From: Pandoraea norimbergensis
Lineage (GTDB): Bacteria > Pseudomonadota > Gammaproteobacteria > Burkholderiales > Burkholderiaceae
DNA: 64,000 nucleotides
Assembly: GCF_001465545.3 (NCBI RefSeq)
Contig: NZ_CP013480.3
Location: 1,054,001-1,118,000, forward strand
Reading direction: 5' to 3'
The notes under the pieces are model-generated. The model was not told the DNA's origin and did no database searches. It saw only the letters and a program-made list of their open reading frames with translations. Position numbers and translations under genes: made by a program. Position 1 is the stretch's first letter; every line of letters starts with the position of its first letter. Shown here piece after piece: positions 44,039-51,576 of the stretch.

Positions 44039-46131
44039 CCCGCGTGATGTCGTGGCTTGGCGCCGCCGCCGGGCGGCAGGACATCGTGCTGGCGGCATTG
44101 CTGCTTGTCACCGTCCTGATGATCATCATCCCGATGCCGCCTTCGGTGATGGACATGCTCATCGCGCTCAATCTTGCTGTGTCGTTGCTGCTCTTGATGG
44201 TGGCACTCTACGTCAACGAACCGCTCGATTTCTCTGTTTTCCCCTCCGTATTGTTGATGACCACGCTGTTTCGGCTGGGGCTGACGATCAGCACGAGCCG
44301 ACTGATTCTGCTGCGTGCGGACGCGGGCGATATCGTCTACACCTTCGGAGACTTTGCGGCGGGCGGCAACATCGTGGTGGGGATGATCGTGTTCCTGATC
44401 ATCACGGTGGTGAATTTCATCGTGATCACGAAGGGCTCCGAGCGGGTGGCGGAAGTTGGCGCACGATTCTCGCTCGATGGCATGCCCGGCAAGCAAATGA
44501 GTATCGACGGCGACCTGCGTGCGGGGACCATCGATGCGGTCGAAGCCGGCCGCCTGCGCCGGGTGGTGCAGAAGGAGAGTCAGTTCTACGGCGCGATGGA
44601 TGGGGCGATGAAGTTCGTCAAGGGCGACGCCATCGCCGGTCTCGTGATCATCGTGGTCAACTTGCTGGGGGGGATCGGCGTCGGCGTGTTCATGCACGGC
44701 ATGAGCGCCAGCGAGGCGGGTGCGCTCTACGCCATCCTGTCGATCGGAGACGGACTCGTATCGCAGATTCCGGCACTGCTCATTTCGGTGACGGCGGGCA
44801 TTATCGTCACGCGGGTGCCGGGGGAACACCGGCATAACCTCGCGCGCGAACTGACCGACCAACTCGCCGCGCAGCCGCAGTCGCTGATGGTCGCGGCGGT
44901 GGTGCTGGTCCTGTTCGGGCTGATTCCGGGCTTTCCGATGCACTACTTCATTCTGCTCGCGGCAATGTCGGGCACGGCGGCATGGTGGGTGCGCCGCCGG
45001 GCACGCGAAGGTAGCACTGGCGCTGGCGGTGCCAGCGCAGACGGCGGTGCCGGGGGGGTACAAGCTGGCCGCCCCGGCGCGCAACCGTTGCAAGTTCGCG
45101 TCGGCAGCGGGTTGGTGAGTGCGTTGACAAGTACATCCGGCGGCGCGGGATCGCTTGGCACACGGATCGACGCATTACGTGATCAGAAATTCGAGCAGTT
45201 CGGCGTGCCGATGCCGGAAGTCTGTCTGGTGATCGACGCCTCGCTCGCGCCCGACATGCTCGATATCCAGCTCTATCACGAGAGCGTGTTGACGCTGCCG
45301 ATGGCTCCCGGCATGGCGCTCGCGCGATTTGACGGCGAACATACGTTGACGACATTGCGTGGGCTCATCGCCAATGACGAAGACGACATTCCACGCACCC
45401 CGTTGTCGTTCGGTGGCCACATGCTCTACTGGCTCACGACGGCGCAGCAAGACCGGTGGCGCGAGCACGGTGGCGTGGCGCTCGAAGGCGATGAGCGTGT
45501 CGCGCATTGTGTGTCGCTGGTCATCGATGCCCATGCTGCCGATTTCCTTGGCGTGCAGGAAACGCGCTTCCTGATGGACGCGATGGAAGACCGCTACGGT
45601 GAACTGGTGAAGGAGTTGCAGCGCCAGTTGCCGATCAACCGCACGGCTGAAGTCTTGCAGCGACTGGTGGCCGAAGGCATTTCGATTCGAGACCTGCGGC
45701 GCGTGTTCGAGGCATTGATCGAATGGGCGCCGCGCGAGCGCGATCAGATCATGCTCACGGAATATGTGCGACTCGGCTTGCGGCGCCACATCACGCGGCG
45801 TTTCCGGCGCGGTAACGCGCAGATTGCGGGCTGGAATGTCGGCCAAGGGATCGAAGATACGGTACGCGCTGCCGTGCGTCAGACGTCGTCGGGGTCGTAC
45901 GCCGATCTGAACGCCCAGCAGACGGAATCGATTCTGTGCGCCATCGACGACGTGCTGGCTGCGCACGACGGTAGCCCCGCGGTGCTGTTCACGGCGCTCG
46001 ACGTGCGCCGTTTCGTGCGCAAGCTGATCGAGCGCGAGCGCGCCGATCTGGCGGTGCTGTCGTTTCAGGAGGTCGCGGACGAGCCACACGTTCGCGTGCT
46101 GGGCACAATCGATCTGCAAGGGGCCTATTGA
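44035..46131 (+). CDS. sctV: T3SS export gate protein SctV (SsaV/EscV-like)
   Basis: A 698-residue FHIPEP-family protein with 7-8 membrane helices in the first 320 residues and a large cytoplasmic domain forming the nonameric export ring. The family signature GARFSLDGMPGKQMSIDGDL is at about residues 140-160. A Gly/Ala-rich linker (GSTGAGGASADGGAGGVQAG, about 325-350) joins the membrane part to the cytoplasmic domain and is longer and more glycine-rich than I would expect. It overlaps sctN by 4 nt. Confidence 0.97.
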   Translation: MTRVMSWLGAAAGRQDIVLAALLLVTVLMIIIPMPPSVMDMLIALNLAVSLLLLMVALYVNEPLDFSVFPSVLLMTTLFRLGLTISTSRLILLRADAGDIVYTFGDFAAGGNIVVGMIVFLIITVVNFIVITKGSERVAEVGARFSLDGMPGKQMSIDGDLRAGTIDAVEAGRLRRVVQKESQFYGAMDGAMKFVKGDAIAGLVIIVVNLLGGIGVGVFMHGMSASEAGALYAILSIGDGLVSQIPALLISVTAGIIVTRVPGEHRHNLARELTDQLAAQPQSLMVAAVVLVLFGLIPGFPMHYFILLAAMSGTAAWWVRRRAREGSTGAGGASADGGAGGVQAGRPGAQPLQVRVGSGLVSALTSTSGGAGSLGTRIDALRDQKFEQFGVPMPEVCLVIDASLAPDMLDIQLYHESVLTLPMAPGMALARFDGEHTLTTLRGLIANDEDDIPRTPLSFGGHMLYWLTTAQQDRWREHGGVALEGDERVAHCVSLVIDAHAADFLGVQETRFLMDAMEDRYGELVKELQRQLPINRTAEVLQRLVAEGISIRDLRRVFEALIEWAPRERDQIMLTEYVRLGLRRHITRRFRRGNAQIAGWNVGQGIEDTVRAAVRQTSSGSYADLNAQQTESILCAIDDVLAAHDGSPAVLFTALDVRRFVRKLIERERADLAVLSFQEVADEPHVRVLGTIDLQGAY

Positions 46132-47519
46132 ACATGCGACAGCCCGATGCGATTCGTGTTGCCAACGCCTTGCGGCGCTCGCTCAGCGCACGCCGGAAGG
46201 CCTGCGAAGAATGGCGTGCCGCGCCCGGGCGAGACATCCCCCATGGACGCATCGACAAGGTCACGCCGAATGCGCTGCGAGCCCGGTTACCCGGTGCATC
46301 GCTGGGCGAGCAATGCCGCATCGTGTCGCCTGTTATCGATGCGGAAGTGATTGCCGTCGAAGGGCCGCATGTCTGGCTGTCTCCGTACGCGGAACCTCGC
46401 GGCGTGGCCAGCGGCGCGCTGGTGTATGCGCTCGGCACGCCGTCACGCGTCGCGGTGGACGAGCACATGGGCGGGCTCGTGCTCGACGGTCTCGGGAGAA
46501 GGCTGGATGCCGATGTGACGTCACGGGGCACGTTCGATGACCCGCACGACGTCGCGCGGCCCGGGACCGTCTGGCGATCCCTTGACACCGCGCCGCCGCC
46601 CGCGATGACCCGTGCGTTGGTCGGTACACCGTTGCCGCTCGGTATTCGTGCCATCGACGGCTTGTTGACCTGCGGCCGGGGGCAGCGAATCGGCATCTTC
46701 GCCGCTGCGGGCGGCGGCAAAAGCACGTTGCTTTCGATGATGTGTCAGGGGGCGGATGCCGACGTGATTGTGCTGGCGTTGATTGGTGAGCGTGGCCGGG
46801 AGGTTCGTGAATTTCTCGAACACGCGCTGCCCCCTGCCGCCAGAGCACGCACTGTCTGCGTGGTCGCAACCTCCGATCGTCCGGCACTGGAGCGCATGAA
46901 GGCTGCCTACACGGCCACGGCGATTGCCGAAGCGTTCCGTGATCAGGGCAAGGACGTGTTGCTGCTCATGGATTCGCTCACCCGTTTCGGGCGCGCGGTG
47001 CGAGATATCGGCATGGCGGCGGGCGAACCGCTGGGCGCGACCAGTGGTCTGCCTCCGAGTTTCTACGCCCGCCTGCCGCGCCTGCTCGAACGCGCGGGGA
47101 CGGCAGCGCAGGGCAGCATTACGGCGTTCTACACGGTGCTGGTCGAAGGCGACAACCTCGATGAGCCGCTCGCCGACGAAGTCCGCTCGATTCTCGATGG
47201 TCACATCGTGCTCTCCCGCCGTCTCGCGCAAGAAAATCACTATCCGGCGATCGATGTCGCGGCAAGCCTGTCGCGCGTGATGAGCCAGGTGACCGACGCG
47301 CAGCACGTTCAGGCCGCCGCACGCGTGCGCCGCGCGATGGCATTGGCGTCCGACGTCGAACTGCTCGTGCGCGTTGGCGAATATCAACCGGGGGAAGACC
47401 CCGAGACGGACGATGCGCTCGCACGCGCACCCGAAATCCGCGAATTCCTTTGTCAGCCTTATGGCGACATCGCTCCCTTTGACGAGACACAGGCATGGCT
47501 CGCCCGTCTCACGATCTGA
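46128..47519 (+). CDS. sctN: T3SS ATPase SctN (SsaN/EscN-like)
   Basis: A 463-residue F1-beta-like ATPase that unfolds and unchaperones substrates. Walker A is FAAAGGGKSTLL (about residues 190-201), the Walker B strand is DVLLLMDSLTRFGRA, and GERGREVREFLE and GLPPSFYARLPRLLERAG are family signatures. ATG at 46135 would be a second candidate start but 46128 (TTG) gives the 4-nt overlap with sctV. The first 30 residues are unusually basic for the family. Confidence 0.96.
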   Translation: MNMRQPDAIRVANALRRSLSARRKACEEWRAAPGRDIPHGRIDKVTPNALRARLPGASLGEQCRIVSPVIDAEVIAVEGPHVWLSPYAEPRGVASGALVYALGTPSRVAVDEHMGGLVLDGLGRRLDADVTSRGTFDDPHDVARPGTVWRSLDTAPPPAMTRALVGTPLPLGIRAIDGLLTCGRGQRIGIFAAAGGGKSTLLSMMCQGADADVIVLALIGERGREVREFLEHALPPAARARTVCVVATSDRPALERMKAAYTATAIAEAFRDQGKDVLLLMDSLTRFGRAVRDIGMAAGEPLGATSGLPPSFYARLPRLLERAGTAAQGSITAFYTVLVEGDNLDEPLADEVRSILDGHIVLSRRLAQENHYPAIDVAASLSRVMSQVTDAQHVQAAARVRRAMALASDVELLVRVGEYQPGEDPETDDALARAPEIREFLCQPYGDIAPFDETQAWLARLTI

Positions 47520-47935
47520 AAGCGATTGACCAGATCGACCAGATCTCCGCACTGGCGTCGATTGCCCGGCGGCGTGAGGTGAGTCTACGAACGGCTTTGA
47601 CGCGGGCGACGCAGGCGCTCAGCGAGGCCGAAGCTGCCGAATCGCAATGCCGTCAGGCGTACGAGGTCCAGCGGGACCGCTGGCGCGATGCACTTGCGCG
47701 TGGCGGCGTGTATCGCCAACGCAGGCTCAATGAGGCAAGTCATTCGGTGGAGACCGAGCGTGCGGCGCTGGTCAACGCGTTATCGGCGCAGGATGCCGCT
47801 GTCTCTACGAGAGCGCGGGCGCAAGCGAACTTGCAGGAGCAACGGGCGCTACTGCAGGCAAATGCCCGCAAACAGGAGAAATTGCGTGAATGGCTGGCGT
47901 CGTTGCAGGCGTCGAAGGTCTCGCACCGTGCATGA
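47495..47935 (+). CDS. sctO: T3SS stalk protein SctO (SsaO/YscO-like)
   Basis: A 146-residue, largely coiled-coil protein (LASIARRREVSLRTALTRAT through QANLQEQRALLQANARKQEK), fitting the FliJ/YscO stalk that inserts into the SctN hexamer and contacts SctV. Position directly after sctN is the universal one. The start ATG at 47495 overlaps sctN by 25 nt. Sequence conservation in the family is low, so the call rests on position, size and coiled-coil pattern. Confidence 0.82.
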   Translation: MARPSHDLKAIDQIDQISALASIARRREVSLRTALTRATQALSEAEAAESQCRQAYEVQRDRWRDALARGGVYRQRRLNEASHSVETERAALVNALSAQDAAVSTRARAQANLQEQRALLQANARKQEKLREWLASLQASKVSHRA

Positions 47936-47975
47936 GATTCCCCCGAATTCTGTTCGCAACCACAAGGACTTCACG

Positions 47976-48428
47976 ATGAGCACCATACGTCGCAATAGCA
48001 TGTCAGCCGAGGCATTTGCCAGCTTGGGTGCCGGTTCGCTGGTGCCGCATCGCAAGGCCAGTGAGGGGGGCGGTACGCGTCGGCAAATGGATGATGACGA
48101 CGAGCGAGAATTCACGCTGAGCGCGGAACCGGCGCCGCGTGTCACCGGCCCGGCGGACGTGTTGCGCTGGCTTCGCGTCTGGCATGCGCGACAGGAGCAA
48201 GCGTGGGACGGCGGGAGTGCCTTGCGAATCTGCGTGCACGGTGGCGTGCTCGATGAGATGGTGGTGGAGGCAAGACGCGGGTTGCATGGCGTCACGCTCA
48301 GTCTGCTATCGCCGCGTCTGACGTTGTACCGTCGACTGTTGACACAACGCGGTCGTCTCGCCCGCGCAATGACCTGGCGGCTCGGCTTGCCGGTGACGGT
48401 CGAAGTCGAGGCACGCTATGCACCCTGA
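47976..48428 (+). CDS. sctP: T3SS needle-length/switch protein SctP-like (SsaP)
   Basis: A 150-residue protein between sctO and sctQ. It is short for a needle-length ruler but similar in size to SsaP. The C-terminal domain (about residues 60-150) with LRICVHGGVLDEMVVEARRG, VTLSLLSPRLTLYRRLLTQRGRLARAM and LPVTVEVEARYAP fits the T3S4/FliK_C-like pattern. ATG 47976 has an AAGGACTTC ribosome-binding site; a GTG at 47928 that overlaps the sctO stop is an alternative start. It overlaps sctQ by 11 nt. Confidence 0.68.
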   Translation: MSTIRRNSMSAEAFASLGAGSLVPHRKASEGGGTRRQMDDDDEREFTLSAEPAPRVTGPADVLRWLRVWHARQEQAWDGGSALRICVHGGVLDEMVVEARRGLHGVTLSLLSPRLTLYRRLLTQRGRLARAMTWRLGLPVTVEVEARYAP

Positions 48429-49566
48429 ATCGAATGTCGCAATGGGGGCGGAGATCGCTGACGAGATATTCGGCGATATGTTGGGCGGCGGGGGCTGTGT
48501 TCAATTTGAACAGGGCGACTTGCAGGTGCGGGTGGGTTGGCTGCGTGTGGGAGGCGAGGGCCTGATCGTCACCGCGCGGGTGGACGAGGGCACGGTCGGG
48601 GAGGTGCGATTCTGGTGCGATGCTCAGCAGTGGAGCGAGTGGCTTGGGCCGTGGTTGCCGGTGCCGTCGTTCGAAGCGCTGCCGCAAGCCTGGCACGACA
48701 TCGCTGCTTCTCTGACACTCGCTGCCAACGCTGCCAACGCTGCCTACGCCACCAACGCCACCAACGCTGCCAACGCTGCCAACGCCGCCAACGCCGGCGG
48801 TTACGGTGGCGGTTACGGTGGCGGCACATGGCCGCAGGCAACGCGACTGGCGCCATCGACCGTCGACCTTGCGTGGCGTATCGGTGTCGTGTTGCATCGC
48901 GATGGCAGACGGCTTGCATTGGCGTGGATCGGCGGGGCGGCTTCGTGGCTTCGAGAGCGATGCGAGCAGGCCGAAATGGATTCACAACCGATCGATCCCG
49001 CAGGCCTGCCGCAGCGCGAGTGCCTATTGGTTTGCGGATGGGCTGATATTTCGCGCGAGCAATGCGATGTTTTACGCGCTGGCGACGCCGTGATGCTCAA
49101 CAGGTCGACCGATGTCGCGAATGGCGCGTATTGGGTCATTGATGGCGAGTACGCGTTGTCATATCCCGGCGCGTCTTCCGGACGGAGCGCGTCCGGCAAT
49201 GGCGTCGAGGTGCTACGACTGAATAAGACAGATGTGGCAACGGCTGCGCCTTCTTCTGCACATATCTTCGCGACGCTGACCACGCAGCCCTTCCCGGTGC
49301 CAATGCTCAACGCCTGGCGAACCGGACAATTGCGTGAGGAGGCCGTGGACTTTGCGCGCGCCGAGCCGGTGCTTCACATGAGCCACGTCACGCTCTTGCG
49401 CGACGGCGTCGCATGGGCCGTGGCGCGCTTGCTTCGCTTTGAAACCGGCCAACTTGCGGTTTGCCTTGAATGTGAACGCGACAACGGCGACACCCCGCAC
49501 AACATCGCTCAATGTCCTACCAATTCGGGTGGCGACCTGATGGGCGTGCACCCGCAGACCCCCTAA
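48418..49566 (+). CDS. sctQ: T3SS cytoplasmic ring protein SctQ (SsaQ/EscQ-like) with repeat insertion
   Basis: A 382-residue sorting-platform pod protein. The N-terminal part is followed by a low-complexity stretch (residues 102-136: Ala-Ala-Asn units, then Gly-Gly-Tyr-Gly units) encoded by 9- and 12-bp tandem repeats. The first SPOA domain lies around LVCGWADISREQCDVLRAGDAVMLN and the second around VTLLRDGVAWAVARLLRFETGQLAVCLE. A C-terminal extension of about 30 residues follows. Other SctQ proteins express a short SPOA2-only form from an internal start; Met in PVPMLNAW is a possible site here, with no clear ribosome-binding site. Confidence 0.85.
   Translation: MHPESNVAMGAEIADEIFGDMLGGGGCVQFEQGDLQVRVGWLRVGGEGLIVTARVDEGTVGEVRFWCDAQQWSEWLGPWLPVPSFEALPQAWHDIAASLTLAANAANAAYATNATNAANAANAANAGGYGGGYGGGTWPQATRLAPSTVDLAWRIGVVLHRDGRRLALAWIGGAASWLRERCEQAEMDSQPIDPAGLPQRECLLVCGWADISREQCDVLRAGDAVMLNRSTDVANGAYWVIDGEYALSYPGASSGRSASGNGVEVLRLNKTDVATAAPSSAHIFATLTTQPFPVPMLNAWRTGQLREEAVDFARAEPVLHMSHVTLLRDGVAWAVARLLRFETGQLAVCLECERDNGDTPHNIAQCPTNSGGDLMGVHPQTP
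48721..48825 (+). repeat. Tandem repeats inside sctQ (8 x 9 bp, then 12-bp units)
   Basis: Eight consecutive 9-bp units of the type GCTGCCAAC (48721-48792) encode Ala-Ala-Asn or Ala-Thr-Asn/Ala-Ala-Tyr; two GGCGGTTACGGT units follow. Unit lengths are multiples of three, so copy-number change would alter linker length without a frameshift. Confidence 0.9.
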
Positions 49567-49698
49567 GATCGCGCCACTTGTCGTGGCATCCCGTGCATCG
49601 TCTGCGGAGCATTACGCGCTGCGTTGTCAGACGCTTGCATGCTGCCGCACTTCAACGCCGCACACGCGTGCCGGCCTCGGGTACTCAACGGAGTCCGT

Positions 49699-50349
49699 AT
49701 GTCCCTGCTCGACCACCCGGTGCAGCTCGTGGTGTTGCTCTCGCTGCTGTCGATTCTGCCGCTGCTGGTCGTGCTCGGGACAGCGTTTCTGAAACTGGCC
49801 GTCGTGTTTGCCCTGCTGCGCAATGCACTCGGCACGCAACAGATTCCCCCCAACATCGCGATCTACGGTCTTTCACTCGTGCTGACCTGTTTCATCATGG
49901 CGCCAGTCGTTTTCGACATCGAAGCCAATCTCGCGAAGCGTCCTGTGGCGCTGTCGTCGCCGAGTGCCGTGGCCGATGCCGACGCCAGCATTCTGGTGCC
50001 GTATCGCGCCTTTCTCACGCGGCATACCGACCCACGCCAGCGCGATTTCTTCGCCGGGATTGCGAGCGACACGTGGCCAGAAAAGCACCGTGCCCGCATC
50101 GGTCCCGATTCACTGCTCGTGCTGATGCCTGCGTTCACGCTGAGCCAGCTCGCGGAGGCCTTCAAGATCGGGTTGCTGCTCTACCTGCCGTTTGTCGTCA
50201 TCGATCTGGTGATCTCGAACATTCTGCTGGCGATGGGGATGATGATGGTCTCGCCCATGACTATTGCGCTGCCGTTCAAGCTGCTGGTGTTCGTGATGAT
50301 GAACGGGTGGGAGCAGTTGGTCCGCCAGTTGCTCCTGTCGTATGCGTAA
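49699..50349 (+). CDS. sctR: T3SS export apparatus protein SctR (SsaR/EscR-like)
   Basis: A 216-residue FliP/YscR-family membrane protein with four helices. Signatures are LVVLGTAFLKLAVVFALLRNALGTQQIPPN and, near the C-terminus, MPAFTLSQLAEAFKIGLLLYLPFVVIDLVISNILLAMGMMMVSP. ATG 49699 gives the normal N-terminus; the open frame upstream is not family-like. 132 nt separate it from sctQ, one of the few large gaps in the operon. Its stop codon lies inside the first unit of a 14-bp tandem repeat. Confidence 0.97.
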   Translation: MSLLDHPVQLVVLLSLLSILPLLVVLGTAFLKLAVVFALLRNALGTQQIPPNIAIYGLSLVLTCFIMAPVVFDIEANLAKRPVALSSPSAVADADASILVPYRAFLTRHTDPRQRDFFAGIASDTWPEKHRARIGPDSLLVLMPAFTLSQLAEAFKIGLLLYLPFVVIDLVISNILLAMGMMMVSPMTIALPFKLLVFVMMNGWEQLVRQLLLSYA

Positions 50350-50437
50350 TTCGGTATGCGTGATTCGGTATGCGTAATTCGGTATGCGTGAGTCGGTATG
50401 CGTGATTCCGTATGGGTGATCCGGCATGAGTGAAGCG
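50340..50437 (+). repeat. Seven 14-bp tandem repeats spanning the sctR stop and sctS start
   Basis: Units of the type GTATGCGTGATTCG begin at 50340, 50354, 50368, 50382, 50396, 50410 and 50424. The first contains the sctR stop (GTA TGC GTA A in the repeat register) and the last, GCATGAGTGAAGCG, contains the sctS start codon. Each unit carries an ATG and a TGA or TAA, so the spacer is a chain of mini-frames. Confidence 0.9.
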
Positions 50438-50692
50438 ATCGTCGTCAAATTCACGAGCGAGATGCTCTGGCTAACGCTGCTGCTGTCGCTGCCCACGGTC
50501 ATCGTGGCGTCGGCGGTCGGTGTGTTCGTGTCGCTGGTGCAGGCGCTCACGCAGGTGCAGGACCAGACCGTGCAGTTCCTGATCAAGCTCATTGCGGTGT
50601 CGGTCACGCTGGTCGCGACCTATGGCTGGATGGGCAATGTGCTGCTCAATTACGCGGGCAGCGCATTCGAGCAGATCAGCCGAATGCAATGA
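50426..50692 (+). CDS. sctS: T3SS export apparatus protein SctS (SsaS/EscS-like)
   Basis: An 88-residue FliQ/YscS-family protein with two membrane helices (LWLTLLLSLPTVIVASAVGVFVSLVQALTQVQDQT and FLIKLIAVSVTLVATYGWMGNVLLNYA). The Q-A-x-T-Q-x-Q-D/E-Q loop is diagnostic. The start lies within the last 14-bp repeat unit and no strong ribosome-binding site is visible, so translation may depend on reinitiation. It overlaps sctT by 4 nt. Confidence 0.96.
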   Translation: MSEAIVVKFTSEMLWLTLLLSLPTVIVASAVGVFVSLVQALTQVQDQTVQFLIKLIAVSVTLVATYGWMGNVLLNYAGSAFEQISRMQ

Positions 50693-51570
50693 CCGAAGCC
50701 CTCGCATCGATACTGGACTCGACCCTCGGGTCGTCCATCGGACAAGTGCTGGGATCGGCATCTGGCGACGCGTTGTTTATGCGGCTCTGGGGCGACCTGT
50801 CCGGCTGGCTGCTCGCGTGGGGCGTGGCGGCGCTGCGCCCGCTTGGCGTGGCGATGCTGCTGCCGGTGTTCTCGCAAGGCATGCTCGGCGCCGGCATGCT
50901 CCGCAATGCGCTCGTACTGGCGTTGGCGCTGCCCGTGGTGCCGATGGTGCACGCCGGCCTCGATATCGCGCCGCAGTGGAGCACATGGGCGATGTTGATT
51001 CTTGGGGAACTGAGCGTCGGACTCCTGCTGGGCTTTGCGGCAGCGCTGCCCTTCTGGGCGGTCGACATGACCGGCTATGTGATCGACACGATTCGCGGCG
51101 CGTCGATGGCGAGCGTGCTCAATCCGCTCATGGGGGCACAGTCGTCGATCTTCGGCATCGCGCTCACCCAAATGCTGTGCGTGCTGTTCTTCGTGACGCC
51201 GGCGGCGCATTCGGTGCTCACTGCGTTGTACGACTCGTACGCTGTGTTGCCGCCGGGCACGGCATGGCGGTGGCAGGCGCAGGGTGTGCCATGGTTGCTC
51301 ACGCTCTGGCAGGCCATGCAGACGATGTGCGTCGCGGTGGCCTTGCCTGCCATGGTGGTGATGGTGCTGGTCGATATGGCGATGGGTTTCATCAATCGCG
51401 CCGCGCAGCAACTCAACGTGTTCTTCCTCGCCATGCCGGTCAAGAGCGCGATGGCACTGCTTGTCACGCTGGCCAGTCTGCCGTTCGCCATCGCCGTGCC
51501 GCTGGGCTACTGGTATCGGTTGCCCGAGATGTTTCAGTCGTGGGTCGTGACCGCCTTAGGGAATGGCTGA
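50689..51570 (+). CDS. sctT: T3SS export apparatus protein SctT (SsaT/EscT-like)
   Basis: A 293-residue FliR/YscT-family membrane protein with about eight hydrophobic segments. LLGFAAALPFWAVDMTGYVIDTIRGASMASVLNPLMGAQSSIFG contains the family's D-x-x-G-x-x-I-D-x-x-R-G signature. The N-terminal 45 residues, rich in Ser/Gly/Leu, are somewhat longer than in homologues. It follows sctS with a 4-nt overlap and precedes sctU by 6 nt. Confidence 0.95.
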   Translation: MTEALASILDSTLGSSIGQVLGSASGDALFMRLWGDLSGWLLAWGVAALRPLGVAMLLPVFSQGMLGAGMLRNALVLALALPVVPMVHAGLDIAPQWSTWAMLILGELSVGLLLGFAAALPFWAVDMTGYVIDTIRGASMASVLNPLMGAQSSIFGIALTQMLCVLFFVTPAAHSVLTALYDSYAVLPPGTAWRWQAQGVPWLLTLWQAMQTMCVAVALPAMVVMVLVDMAMGFINRAAQQLNVFFLAMPVKSAMALLVTLASLPFAIAVPLGYWYRLPEMFQSWVVTALGNG

Positions 51571-51576
51571 ACGCCC

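Noticed and set aside
49300..49566. Suspicion that sctQ is truncated and lacks its second SPOA domain
   Set aside because: The segment around VTLLRDGVAWAVARLLRFETGQLAV aligns by eye with the end of an SPOA domain, so both domains appear present; only a C-terminal extension is unusual.
50340..50437. The 14-bp array considered as a CRISPR-like array
   Set aside because: Units are directly contiguous without spacers, too short, and no cas genes are nearby. It is a simple tandem repeat.
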